From positions 1 through 32,040 of the forward strand of contig JBGURM010000098.1 of the NCBI GenBank assembly GCA_045132035.1: 32,040 nucleotides of DNA. The letters run 5' to 3'. This document shows, in pieces, positions 1 to 6,872 of this stretch. Within the stretch, counting starts at the first letter, position 1. Every line of letters starts with the position of its first letter. A program made the translations under genes and the position numbers. Source of the stretch: UBA2450 sp045132035. GTDB taxonomy: Bacteria > Bacillota_I > Bacilli_A > RFN20 > CAG-826. Below the pieces are notes generated by a model. That model worked only from the letters and a program-made list of their open reading frames with translations, had not been told where the DNA came from and ran no database searches.

Positions 1-772
1 TATCCGCTCCTAAAGCGGCTTCAATAACACTACGATATCCTAGGTTTTGGATAGCAGTAACAACTTGTCCTAATTTAACACCTTTAAATTGAGATGAGAT
101 AGAAGGAGCAACAATCGCATAAACTGGATATTTTTTTGAGAAGTCTGAATCTTTTAAGATATCAATCGCATCTTTGATGAAGCTCTTATCCATGATCGCA
201 CCGAATGGGCATTGATAGACGCAAGCGCCACATTGAACACATTTCTCATCATTGATTTTTGCGGAGTGATCTTCTTCATCCATGGAGATAGCTTTAACTT
301 TACAAGCTTGTTCACATGGTCTTAAGTAGTTTTGAATCGCGTTATATTGGCATGATTTCGCGCACATTCCACAGTTAACACATAGACTCTTATCAATAAC
401 TGCAGTACGAGTAACTTCATCAAAATGAATCGCATTACGGTGACAGGCTTTTTGGCATCTATGAGCGATACATCCACGACACCTATTTGTGACTTCATAT
501 CCACCTAATGGACATTCATCACAGGCAATCTTAATAACTTCAACAACGTTATTGATTTCTTTATTTCCACCTAAGGCCAATTTCATTCTTTCTAAGACGA
601 TTGCTCTTTCTTTATAAATACAGCATCTCATTGTAGATTTTGGACCTGGAGAGATTCTTCTTGGAATCTCGTTATACTCTTCAATTAAGTTGTCGTTAAA
701 AAGAGCCCTACTAATTTCTTTTAGAACTTTGTATTTAAGTTCTTGTACACTCGTATCAAATCTTGTATCCAT
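1..772 (-). CDS. hfsD: [FeFe]-hydrogenase, HfsD-like (3' end outside window)
   Basis: Partial gene; the first 257 residues are visible and the C-terminus lies beyond the left edge. I read the start as the ATG complementary to 770-772, with AGGAGA just upstream. The N-terminal half is rich in ferredoxin-type cysteines: a CDECP motif, then CRGC, CVNCGMC with CQ, and CVQCGACVYQC followed by PFGAI, consistent with several [4Fe-4S] clusters. Then comes the sequence PVYAIVAPSIS, typical of the beginning of the H-cluster domain of [FeFe]-hydrogenases. The H-cluster cysteines themselves are not in view. It is the fourth gene of a four-gene operon whose order matches hfsABCD of thermophilic clostridia, where the cluster supports ferredoxin-linked hydrogen production. 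The family call is firm; that it is catalytic rather than sensory is inferred from the missing PAS domain and from position. Confidence 0.85.
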   Translation of the reverse strand, partial: MDTRFDTSVQELKYKVLKEISRALFNDNLIEEYNEIPRRISPGPKSTMRCCIYKERAIVLERMKLALGGNKEINNVVEVIKIACDECPLGGYEVTNRCRGCIAHRCQKACHRNAIHFDEVTRTAVIDKSLCVNCGMCAKSCQYNAIQNYLRPCEQACKVKAISMDEEDHSAKINDEKCVQCGACVYQCPFGAIMDKSFIKDAIDILKDSDFSKKYPVYAIVAPSISSQFKGVKLGQVVTAIQNLGYRSVIEAALGAD

Positions 773-784
773 GTTCTGTCTCCT

Positions 785-1963
785 TTAAAAATAGCTTACA
801 CGCACATTTTTTCCCATTTTCTTTAATTTGTCTGTTAAGTCATCAATTAGATGCATTTTTGTAGCGAAGTTGATTCCTGTTTCTTCTCCTTGATGAGCGA
901 TATTCATCGCACATCCAACGAAGAAATTGATATCAGTCGCTTGTTCGAATAAGTATTGAGCGATGAAGCTCGCTCCATCTTGTTTAAATATCCAAGTTTT
1001 ATATTCACTATTATCTTTTAAATAGTTATTCGCATACTCTAATACTTTATTAATCGTAATGATTCCTTCAGTAACTAGATCTACACCTTCAATTTTGGCA
1101 ATTGGAGGGACTTCTTTATCGATATAGTTGTTATCAAGTACCATATTTTTTCCTAAATAACGAGCAATAATTTTTCCAGTTGTTCCTCCTGAAACAATAT
1201 GCACTCCCTCTTTTGCAAAGAAGAGTGAGGCCATTTTGTCGTCGTCTTCTTTATTAGTGGCGGGACCAATCATTAGATTAACTTGTTTTCTTTCTCTAAT
1301 TCTAATGACTGCAACAGTCGTATCGTCTCCTGGTCTAAAGTTATATAACTCATTACATTGACTAGCGAGTTCTGTTGCTAAAGCTTTCGCTGATAATTCT
1401 TTTTGGTAGATGATATTCATATAATCTTTGATTTGAGGAAGGTCCCAACCAAAGTTTAATGTCTCTCCAACTCCTGCATATTTCACTCCATCACTCATTA
1501 AGATGAACGTGTCATATAGTGAAGCTTCATATTTCGCGTGATAAATAGTTTTATTATCAATAACTGTTGAAGAATAAGATAACTCCATTACTTTCCCATT
1601 ATGAATTAGAAAAGGGGTTGGATTATCAAAGTTATAAATATCAACATATTGGTTATCTTTTATCTTAATAATCGTGAATGTTGAATACGCAACTTTCCTT
1701 TCTTTACAAACTGGTAAAGTGTTAGCGATACATCTAATACATTCTTTAATTGAGATATCTCCCGCGATCATGCTTGAGAGCATCTTACTAGTTAAGGTGG
1801 ATAAGATATTTGCCTTAACTCCACTACCAAGACCATCCGCTAAAACGAGTATTTTAGTGGATTCATCTGGAGAAGTAACTTCAATATGATCGCCGCAAAG
1901 TTCTTCACCAACATGGTTAAAAGATAGATATCCAATTTCGGTAATGAGTCGACTATTTATCAT
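785..1963 (-). CDS. hfsC: SpoIIE/PP2C-type phosphatase of the hydrogenase cluster
   Basis: 392 residues. The N-terminal 225 residues form a PP2C/SpoIIE-type serine phosphatase domain: metal-binding Asp-Gly in LADGLGSG (D43), MSDGV (D158) and GDDTTVAV (D213, D214). Residues 230-392 form a second domain I cannot name, containing VSGGTTGKIIARYL. The start overlaps the end of the upstream hydrogenase gene by 11 bases, which suggests translational coupling. In hfs-type clusters such a phosphatase sits beside a PAS-linked hydrogenase, and a signalling role that reports redox or hydrogen state is commonly proposed. No kinase or anti-sigma partner is visible in the window, so its target is unknown. 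There is no signal peptide or membrane segment, so it is cytoplasmic. Confidence 0.85.
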   Translation of the reverse strand: MINSRLITEIGYLSFNHVGEELCGDHIEVTSPDESTKILVLADGLGSGVKANILSTLTSKMLSSMIAGDISIKECIRCIANTLPVCKERKVAYSTFTIIKIKDNQYVDIYNFDNPTPFLIHNGKVMELSYSSTVIDNKTIYHAKYEASLYDTFILMSDGVKYAGVGETLNFGWDLPQIKDYMNIIYQKELSAKALATELASQCNELYNFRPGDDTTVAVIRIRERKQVNLMIGPATNKEDDDKMASLFFAKEGVHIVSGGTTGKIIARYLGKNMVLDNNYIDKEVPPIAKIEGVDLVTEGIITINKVLEYANNYLKDNSEYKTWIFKQDGASFIAQYLFEQATDINFFVGCAMNIAHQGEETGINFATKMHLIDDLTDKLKKMGKNVRVSYF

Positions 1964-3632
1964 CTTTTAACGTTTCCTTAAGTGAAGTCAAAGCAACCTT
2001 TGTTTCAGCGGTAGTTTCTCCTAGTAAAGAGGCAATTTCTTGGACCGCTCTCATGTTCTTTTCAACAACCTTATCAGTAATTTCAAGGGACCTCTTGAGG
2101 ATTTCGTCATGTTTTTGCTTTGCTAATTCCTCTTCGGTGATGTCTTTCATAATTGATAAAAGGATGTGGAATTTTCTATCGTAAATAATCGTATTCTCTA
2201 CATATTTATCGTATTCGTTAATATAGACTTTTTTACAGTAAATAATCTTGCCTTCTAACGCTCTAAAGTAGTCAGTTGGATCTAAGATAGTTGTTAAGTT
2301 CTTATGAATCACATAACTTGCTTCAGGGACATTAAGAATCTTACACATCGCTTTATTTAATGATTGGATATTAAGTCCTTCATCAAGGACCATAATTCCA
2401 TTAGGTGTATTACCAACGATGTTATCTGAGAATGATTCTGCCTTTTCCATTAAATATGGAAGACACATTTCTAAATTGGCTTTGCCTTGAATAATCGCGA
2501 TAGCCTTTTCTCGACATGAGTTATATCCACAGCTACCACAGTTAAGAATCTTCTCTTTTTCACCCTTATCCATTTCGATAAGTTTCGCATTAATTTCCGC
2601 TTCACTTGGTGTAGCTTCACTAACGCAGATAGAGTAGTAATTCTTTTCAATATCTTTATATCCGATTTGTCCTTCAACAAAATCTTCTTTTCCTGCTGCT
2701 TTATTAATTTCATAGTAGCTTCTAGCAACACTCTTATCTTTATTAGATAAAGGTCCATTAACACAGCTACCTTCACAGCTCGACATTTCAATGAAACAGT
2801 TATGGATTTTTCCTGCTAGGATATCCTCAATGACTCTTTTGGAATTTTCCACCCCATCAATCGCTAAATATTGATAGTTAGGGTTTTTACATTCCATTGT
2901 TTTTAATATTCCACCACAAGTAGGGAACAATCTGGCTTTGCTTTGTTCTTTTTTCCAATCACTAGAGACTTCATTTAATTTGATGTCTCTTTCTATTAAC
3001 CAATCATCCAATTCTTTAAATGTTAAAACTGCGTCCACTAATCCTTTATTAGAATCGGCTTCATCTTTTTTAGCAATACATGGTCCAATAAAAACTACTT
3101 TAGCGTCTGGATCTCGAGTTTTAATATCTTTCGCGTGAGCGAGCATTGGGGAAAGAACGTTTGCTAAATATTTTTTGGCATTTGGATAATGCTTTTGAAT
3201 TAATAAATTAATTGAATGACAGCAAGAAGAGATAATGACATCTCTATCTTTTTCTTCAAGCATCTCGTCATATGCTTTTTTAACGATTGTCGCTCCAATC
3301 GCTGTTTCTTCCATTTCAAAGAAACCTAACTTCTTAAGAGCAGAGGTAATTTCATCTAAAGAAGTATAAGCATAGTAACTAACAAAAGATGGGGCTAAAG
3401 AAGCATATACTTTATGACCACCATTAATGAGACTTTTTACTAAATCGAGGTCGTTTCTTACGACTTTTACCTCTTGTGGACACACTAAATAACATCTTCC
3501 ACAGAGGATACAAGAATCTTTTATAATTGAGGCTTTATTACCCGCAAAAGAAATTGATTTGATTGGGCAATGCCTAATGCACTTATAGCAATTCTTACAG
3601 TTTGTAGTTTTACTTTCTAAACAAAAATCCAT
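1953..3632 (-). CDS. hfsB: PAS-linked [FeFe]-hydrogenase-like sensor
   Basis: 559 residues. Order of domains: two [4Fe-4S] motifs at the N-terminus (C12, C15, C18, C22 and C41, C44, C47, C51), an [FeFe]-hydrogenase large-subunit domain (about 75-330), a second iron-sulfur motif (C365, C368, C373, C390) and a PAS-like domain (about 400-510) followed by a helical tail. The H-cluster signatures are present but altered: SSCCHS (C137, C138) in place of the usual TSCCPxW, GPCIAKKDE (C185), and SSCEGSC (C286, C290). This is the pattern of the sensory group of hydrogenases, which carry PAS domains and neighbour a PP2C phosphatase. It probably senses hydrogen or redox state rather than making hydrogen in bulk. 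It follows the small ferredoxin gene by 9 bases. Confidence 0.87.
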   Translation of the reverse strand: MDFCLESKTTNCKNCYKCIRHCPIKSISFAGNKASIIKDSCILCGRCYLVCPQEVKVVRNDLDLVKSLINGGHKVYASLAPSFVSYYAYTSLDEITSALKKLGFFEMEETAIGATIVKKAYDEMLEEKDRDVIISSCCHSINLLIQKHYPNAKKYLANVLSPMLAHAKDIKTRDPDAKVVFIGPCIAKKDEADSNKGLVDAVLTFKELDDWLIERDIKLNEVSSDWKKEQSKARLFPTCGGILKTMECKNPNYQYLAIDGVENSKRVIEDILAGKIHNCFIEMSSCEGSCVNGPLSNKDKSVARSYYEINKAAGKEDFVEGQIGYKDIEKNYYSICVSEATPSEAEINAKLIEMDKGEKEKILNCGSCGYNSCREKAIAIIQGKANLEMCLPYLMEKAESFSDNIVGNTPNGIMVLDEGLNIQSLNKAMCKILNVPEASYVIHKNLTTILDPTDYFRALEGKIIYCKKVYINEYDKYVENTIIYDRKFHILLSIMKDITEEELAKQKHDEILKRSLEITDKVVEKNMRAVQEIASLLGETTAETKVALTSLKETLKDDK

Positions 3633-3641
3633 GAATATCTC

Positions 3642-3887
3642 CTAAAGTCTAGAAAGAATATGTGCTTCAAAAACTTGATCAAAATTCTTATCGGTCACAC
3701 CAGTAATTATTTCATCATCAACTTGGATAGACACTCCAGCAACACCACACTTGCCTAAACAGAATGTTCCTTTAAGATCAATTTTGTCTTCGAGATGCTC
3801 TTTAGCAATCCTATTTTTGAATAATTCGATGATTTCATAACTTCCTTTTAAGTGGCAGGAAGAACCAACACATACTAAAACTGTCAT
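3642..3887 (-). CDS. hfsA: Thioredoxin-like [2Fe-2S] ferredoxin, NuoE-like
   Basis: 81 residues, cytoplasmic. It carries the four cysteines of a thioredoxin-like [2Fe-2S] ferredoxin: CVGSSCHLKGS near the N-terminus and CLGKCG in the second half, as in the C-terminal domain of NuoE. It lacks the N-terminal helical half of NuoE, as is usual for the short stand-alone form found with hydrogenases. It is the first gene of the four-gene hydrogenase operon, with AGAGGT as ribosome site. A role in moving electrons to or from the neighbouring hydrogenases is inferred from family and position. Confidence 0.82.
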   Translation of the reverse strand: MTVLVCVGSSCHLKGSYEIIELFKNRIAKEHLEDKIDLKGTFCLGKCGVAGVSIQVDDEIITGVTDKNFDQVFEAHILSRL

Positions 3888-3899
3888 TTTTTCTACCTC

Positions 3900-3913
3900 T
3901 AGATTTTAATCTA
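3900..3913. promoter_or_regulatory. Perfect 14-bp palindrome in leader of the hydrogenase operon
   Basis: TAGATTTTAATCTA lies directly upstream of the ribosome site of the first hydrogenase gene. A perfect dyad in this place could be an operator or a small leader hairpin. No regulator can be named from the sequence; it does not match the Rex consensus. Confidence 0.3.
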
Positions 3914-3959
3914 AATACTCATTAAAAATAGTCTACAAAATGGAAGGGATAACAGCAAG

Positions 3960-3978
3960 AAAAAAGGTTTACTTTTTT
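3960..3978. repeat. Inverted repeat AAAAAAG/CTTTTTT in divergent intergenic region
   Basis: Seven-base arms around a 5-base GTTTA loop, midway between the hydrogenase operon (minus) and the GH3 gene (plus). It could be an A/T-rich regulatory dyad. The low complexity makes chance occurrence plausible. I see no convincing -35/-10 pair for either gene here, apart from a lone TATACT at 4068-4073 ahead of the GH3 start. Confidence 0.25.
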
Positions 3979-4100
3979 GTAATATCTTAGGTGCCTTCTA
4001 ACAATTTATGTTATTTATAAAACCAAATAAGGTTTTTAAATCCATTCTTTATTTTTTAATTTTTTTGTATACTTTAATTAGTTTTAGCTTGGAGAAAGAT

Positions 4101-5837
4101 ATGAAACCACTAATTGGAATTGTTGATGCAGTCCTTATTTCAAAGGGCAAAAAAGCTCTTAAAGACATTGAAAAAAGTAGCATCGATCCTAAAAAATCAA
4201 ACGAAGAATTACTTTTAAAAATACTTCAAGAAAATAAAGACACGGAATACGGCAAACTATATGGCTTTGCAGACATTAAATCAATTGATGAATATCGTCA
4301 AAAAATTCCATTCTCCAACTATGATACTTATGAACCATACATTTCCCGTATGGTGAAAAAGAAAGAGACCAACTTAATCACCGCATATGATGTCATTCAA
4401 TACGCTGAAACATCTGGCTCTGTTGGTGTTCAAAAGAAAATTCCAGTCACAAATAGATCAATGGAAGTATATGAAAAATATTCTTTTGCTAGAACCAAAG
4501 CTCTTGCAAACAAATATTATAGAGAAACATATCACACTGGTGTCCCACTAGAAAAAGGTCTCAACATGCTTGAAACCGAAACCACCAAGATGGCGGACGG
4601 CACTCCTACTGGTTCAGTCACCGGTGCAGTTTCTCGTAAATTCAGAAAATTATTTAGAATCTTCTTAACTTCTCCAGATGAAATATTGTTCCCAATCGGT
4701 GGAATGAATATGAACTATATGAAAGCAAGGTTCGCTCTTGAGGAGCCAAATTTAGTGTGGTTCTTAAGTGGATTCATGACCAATTTTGTTGATATGCTCA
4801 ACTATATTAAAAAGAATTGGGAACTCATTTGTAACGATATTGAAAACGGAACAATTGATTCATCTGTTTGTGAAGATAAGCAACGTCAAATAATGATGAA
4901 ATATGTCTGTAAAAACCCAAAGAGAGCCGCTCAATTAAGAGAAATCTTCTCTCAAGGTTTTGACACCCCAATCATTCCTCGCTTATGGCCAAAGTTCGCT
5001 TGGGCTTGTGCAATTGGAACAGGCGGCTTTGCTACTTACGCTGAAAAATTTAAGAAATACGCCGGAGATAAAGTAGCGATTGATTACTTTGTATATGCTG
5101 CTAGTGAAGGTATGTTTGCAGCCTGTATCAATATGAACAATCCAAAGTTCGCTCCACTTACTGATAGCTGTTTCTTTGAATTCTTACCAGCCGATGCTGA
5201 CGATGATGATAACAACACCTTAACTCTAGACCAATTAGAGGAAGGCAAAGAATATGAAATCATCATTACCAACCAATGTGGTTTCTATCGTTATAAGATT
5301 AGAGATGTTATTCGTGTAATTGGTTTCTATAACAAGTTACCTCTCATCACTTTCGCCTATCGTAAAGGTCAACTCGCTAATATCGCTGCTGAAAAAACAA
5401 CTGAAGAACATCTTAATGAAGCGGTTAGACAACTAAGTAAAGAGGTCGGTGTTGATTTCGGTGACTACGCATTATATTTAGACACCAATAGACCAGTGTC
5501 ACGTTATGTCATGTTATTAGAGCCTGAAACCGAAGTTGATTTAAGTAAAACTCCTGAATACTCAAAGAGATTCCATGAGATACTTTGTAAAATTAATCCA
5601 GAATATTATTTCTTCTCTGAAAAAAGAGGAAGTATTGATACTTCTTTAGTTCTCATCCAACAAAGAGAAACTCACGCTTTATGGAGAGAATATAAATTAA
5701 TGAAAGGATCAAGCGCTAACCAGGTCAAACCAGTTAGAATTCTTGACGCTCCTATTAAACAAAAATTCTTTCTTGGTTTAGTAGAGGAAGGACAAGAAGT
5801 TCCTGATTGGAACGTCTATACAAAAAAGAAGAAATAA
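4101..5837 (+). CDS. GH3-family acyl-adenylating enzyme
   Basis: 578 residues from the chosen start. The open frame extends upstream to 4008, but the ATG at 4101 has a proper GGAG site 8 bases before it; the extra 31 residues are a low-complexity hydrophobic stretch encoded by what looks like promoter DNA. The protein matches the GH3 auxin-responsive family (a branch of the ANL adenylating enzymes): phosphate-binding loop ETSGSVGVQKK at about 103-113, YAASEGMF at about 331, and the family signature CGFYRYKIRDVIRVIGFY at about 393-410. Plant members join amino acids to hormones; bacterial members mostly lack known substrates. It is cytoplasmic, with no signal peptide. It stands alone, divergent from the hydrogenase operon, so context gives no substrate. 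Family call is strong, function unknown. Confidence 0.85.
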   Translation: MKPLIGIVDAVLISKGKKALKDIEKSSIDPKKSNEELLLKILQENKDTEYGKLYGFADIKSIDEYRQKIPFSNYDTYEPYISRMVKKKETNLITAYDVIQYAETSGSVGVQKKIPVTNRSMEVYEKYSFARTKALANKYYRETYHTGVPLEKGLNMLETETTKMADGTPTGSVTGAVSRKFRKLFRIFLTSPDEILFPIGGMNMNYMKARFALEEPNLVWFLSGFMTNFVDMLNYIKKNWELICNDIENGTIDSSVCEDKQRQIMMKYVCKNPKRAAQLREIFSQGFDTPIIPRLWPKFAWACAIGTGGFATYAEKFKKYAGDKVAIDYFVYAASEGMFAACINMNNPKFAPLTDSCFFEFLPADADDDDNNTLTLDQLEEGKEYEIIITNQCGFYRYKIRDVIRVIGFYNKLPLITFAYRKGQLANIAAEKTTEEHLNEAVRQLSKEVGVDFGDYALYLDTNRPVSRYVMLLEPETEVDLSKTPEYSKRFHEILCKINPEYYFFSEKRGSIDTSLVLIQQRETHALWREYKLMKGSSANQVKPVRILDAPIKQKFFLGLVEEGQEVPDWNVYTKKKK

Positions 5838-5862
5838 GCACTTTCTTGCGTGTTATTGAATA

Positions 5863-6000
5863 TTATTTAACGATTATTCTTCTATCCTTTTGTTCTTCGG
5901 TAGAAAGAAGACTTCCAATTGCTTTTTGAGAACCACTGCCGATTGCAACGTAGTTATCAATTTCAATGACGCATCCACCAGAATTGATTAAATATATGTT
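5863..6000 (-). pseudogene. C-terminal stub of a proteasome/HslV-like Ntn-hydrolase
   Basis: An open frame of 45 codons without a start. It begins abruptly at 6000 (a stop codon lies at 6001-6003) and ends with TAA at 5863-5865. The residues IEIDNYVAIGSGSQKAIGSL match the conserved C-terminal block of proteasome-fold peptidases (typically D-x-Y-x-A-I-G-S-G-x-x-A-x-G-x-L). The N-terminal catalytic threonine half is absent from the window. The break coincides with the left edge of the structured RNA segment and its direct repeat, which suggests loss by insertion or deletion. Assignment rests on one short motif. Confidence 0.45.
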
Positions 6001-6008
6001 TTAAGGGG
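5999..6008 (+). repeat. 10-bp direct repeat, left copy (TTTTAAGGGG)
   Basis: Identical to 6577-6586. The pair brackets the structured RNA segment. The left copy abuts the truncated Ntn-hydrolase frame. It may be an insertion footprint or a recombination site. Confidence 0.45.
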
Positions 6009-6575
6009 ACAAAACATGTCCTCACACATCCTATTGACAGCAATTTATACTATAGGCACATTGGAACCCAGTGAAGTCATCTTGCTGATGGCTGGGGCCT
6101 AACCAAAAGAGACCTTTTAGTGGGATACTGCTAAATGGTCAAGACCTATATGGTATTCGGGGTTAAAACACCGCTTTGGTTAGAGGCGCAATACGCTCTT
6201 CGATGTAAACGGCTACCCGAGTAGGCACGACAAGAGGCTCCGTAGAAATACGTCCCACGTGATGATACTAGCGTGAGAAACTAGTATCTGCGTTCTCAAA
6301 GGAAGTGCTCGGCTTGAAGACAGGTAACTGTCTATAACTACTTTGGTGGGCACGAGTAGGAGAATGCCGGATTATTCTAAGGAAGAAATTGCTTATAACG
6401 ATCCGCTGAAGCTCTCTGAAAGCTGGAAGGTAATATAACCCTTCCCATTGTTCCGGCTAGAAATAGTCCATTACGGAAGTATTAGGGTCGCTACCTATTA
6501 CTCAGCCCGTCGTGAATGTGCGTGAATAACAAATTAGAGTAAGTATTGTATGACGAAGGTCGCCAATGTTTTTTT
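6003..6575 (+). ncRNA. Large structured non-coding RNA, candidate ROOL-class
   Basis: About 570 bases with no credible protein frame, visibly more G+C-rich than its surroundings, and packed with strong hairpins. Examples: GATACTAG pairing with CTAGTATC (about 6263-6287); GACAG-GTAA-CTGTC; CGTA-GAAA-TACG; GGCTA-GAAA-TAGTC; GGAAGG with CCTTCC; TTTAG with CTAAA inside GACC/GGTC; GTCATC with GATGGC; and a long-range AACCAAA/TTTGGTT closing pair. Three stems end in GNRA tetraloops (GTAA, GAAA, GAAA) only when read on the plus strand, which sets the strand. The 3' end is a terminator-like hairpin with seven T. It lacks the landmarks of RNase P RNA, tmRNA, 6S RNA or a group II domain V. Size, density of structure and low-GC Bacillota host fit ROOL (rumen-originating, ornate, large) RNAs; GOLLD and OLE are alternatives. 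That it is a structured RNA is well supported; its class is inference. Confidence 0.65.
6545..6575 (+). terminator. Intrinsic-terminator-like hairpin ending the structured RNA
   Basis: ATTG (6545-6548) pairs with CAAT (6564-6567), and GAC (6552-6554) with GTC (6559-6561) around a GAAG loop, with a small internal loop between the two stems; seven T follow at 6569-6575. The stem is weak, but its place at the end of the structured segment supports it. Confidence 0.45.
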
Positions 6576-6576
6576 A

Positions 6577-6586
6577 TTTTAAGGGG
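6577..6586 (+). repeat. 10-bp direct repeat, right copy (TTTTAAGGGG)
   Basis: Identical to 5999-6008, immediately after the T-run that ends the structured RNA. A related ATATGTTTTTAAG follows at 6593-6605, echoing ATATGTTTTAAG around the left copy. Confidence 0.45.
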
Positions 6587-6604
6587 TTTCTTATATGTTT
6601 TTAA

Positions 6605-6631
6605 GAAAAAAGACACCCCATCTAGGATGTC
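6605..6631 (-). terminator. Terminator-like hairpin, minus strand
   Basis: GACATCC/GGGTGTC-type stem (6612-6631, one mismatch, 6-base loop) followed on the minus strand by six T (6606-6611). It could end read-through transcription from the alpha-mannosidase gene or from the IS remnant. Confidence 0.5.
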
Positions 6632-6674
6632 TAAAGCAGATACTTCAAAGATATCTGCGAAAGTATTAACAACG

Positions 6675-6725
6675 TCAATACTTCCGGTTCCACCTCATAT
6701 GTGATAAACTTAAATCATCATCAAT
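6675..6725 (-). pseudogene. N-terminal fragment of IS200-like transposase TnpA
   Basis: Seventeen codons including the stop, reading (I)DDDLSLSHMRWNRKY and then TGA. The block SLSHxRWNxKY is the characteristic beginning of IS200-type Y1 transposases. The expected ATG reads ATT, and the sequence diverges into hairpins after KY, so it cannot make a transposase. The catalytic HUH and tyrosine parts are absent. AGGAGG lies 7 bases upstream of the first codon. Confidence 0.45.
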
Positions 6726-6872
6726 GGATGTGCCTCCTGTTTAATTGAACGGTTGTCAGCCTTTTCAATTATAGCATGAGGTCTTTTTCGTAGCAGAAAG
6801 CCTTCTATTCTCACGTGACTAGCACCCGGTTTTTATCTTCACTACGTTTCGATAATAAGAAAGCTCTTCTAT

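Larger units (their letters stand above)
6605..6860 (-). mobile_element. Non-autonomous remnant of an IS200/IS605-type element
   Basis: Read on the minus strand, this stretch resembles the 5' part of an IS200-like element. A leader hairpin of 8 bp (TAATTGAA/TTCAATTA, 6742-6771) sits just before AGGAGG (6733-6738), followed by a broken frame that begins like an IS200 TnpA. The transposase body is missing. Instead three hairpins follow in a row: CGGAAGTATT/AATACTTTCG (6658-6686), GCAGATA/TATCTGC (6636-6658) and GACAcCC/GGaTGTC (6612-6631) ending in six T. Such end-only derivatives resemble palindrome-associated IS200 relatives. Boundaries are uncertain; I take the right edge as near the 3' end of the alpha-mannosidase gene. 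Confidence 0.4.

Noticed and set aside
2471..2791. 106-codon minus-strand frame inside the PAS hydrogenase gene
   Set aside because: It is a shifted-frame shadow of a gene with intact iron-sulfur and H-cluster motifs; the product is Lys/Arg/Val-rich without domain features.
4008..4100. N-terminal extension of the GH3 protein as a signal or membrane segment
   Set aside because: It is AT-rich low-complexity sequence ahead of a well-placed GGAG and ATG at 4101, and GH3 enzymes are cytoplasmic.
6034..6051. TTGACA and TATACT resembling a promoter within the structured RNA
   Set aside because: The boxes are only six bases apart, far from the required 16-18, and both fall inside the folded segment.
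6003..6575. Structured segment as RNase P RNA, tmRNA, 6S RNA, or group I/II intron
   Set aside because: The expected landmark sequences (for example the RNase P GAAAGTCC core, a tmRNA tag frame with tRNA-like ends, or a group II domain V) are not seen, and no intron-encoded protein is present. A group I relative cannot be fully excluded by eye.
6612..6686. Three hairpins in a row as a CRISPR-like or repeat array
   Set aside because: The stems differ in sequence and there is no repeated unit with spacers.
6633..6700. Minus-strand frame reading FADIFEVSALDIL as a helix-turn-helix fragment
   Set aside because: The resemblance to XRE-type sequence is short and the bases are fully explained by two perfect hairpins.
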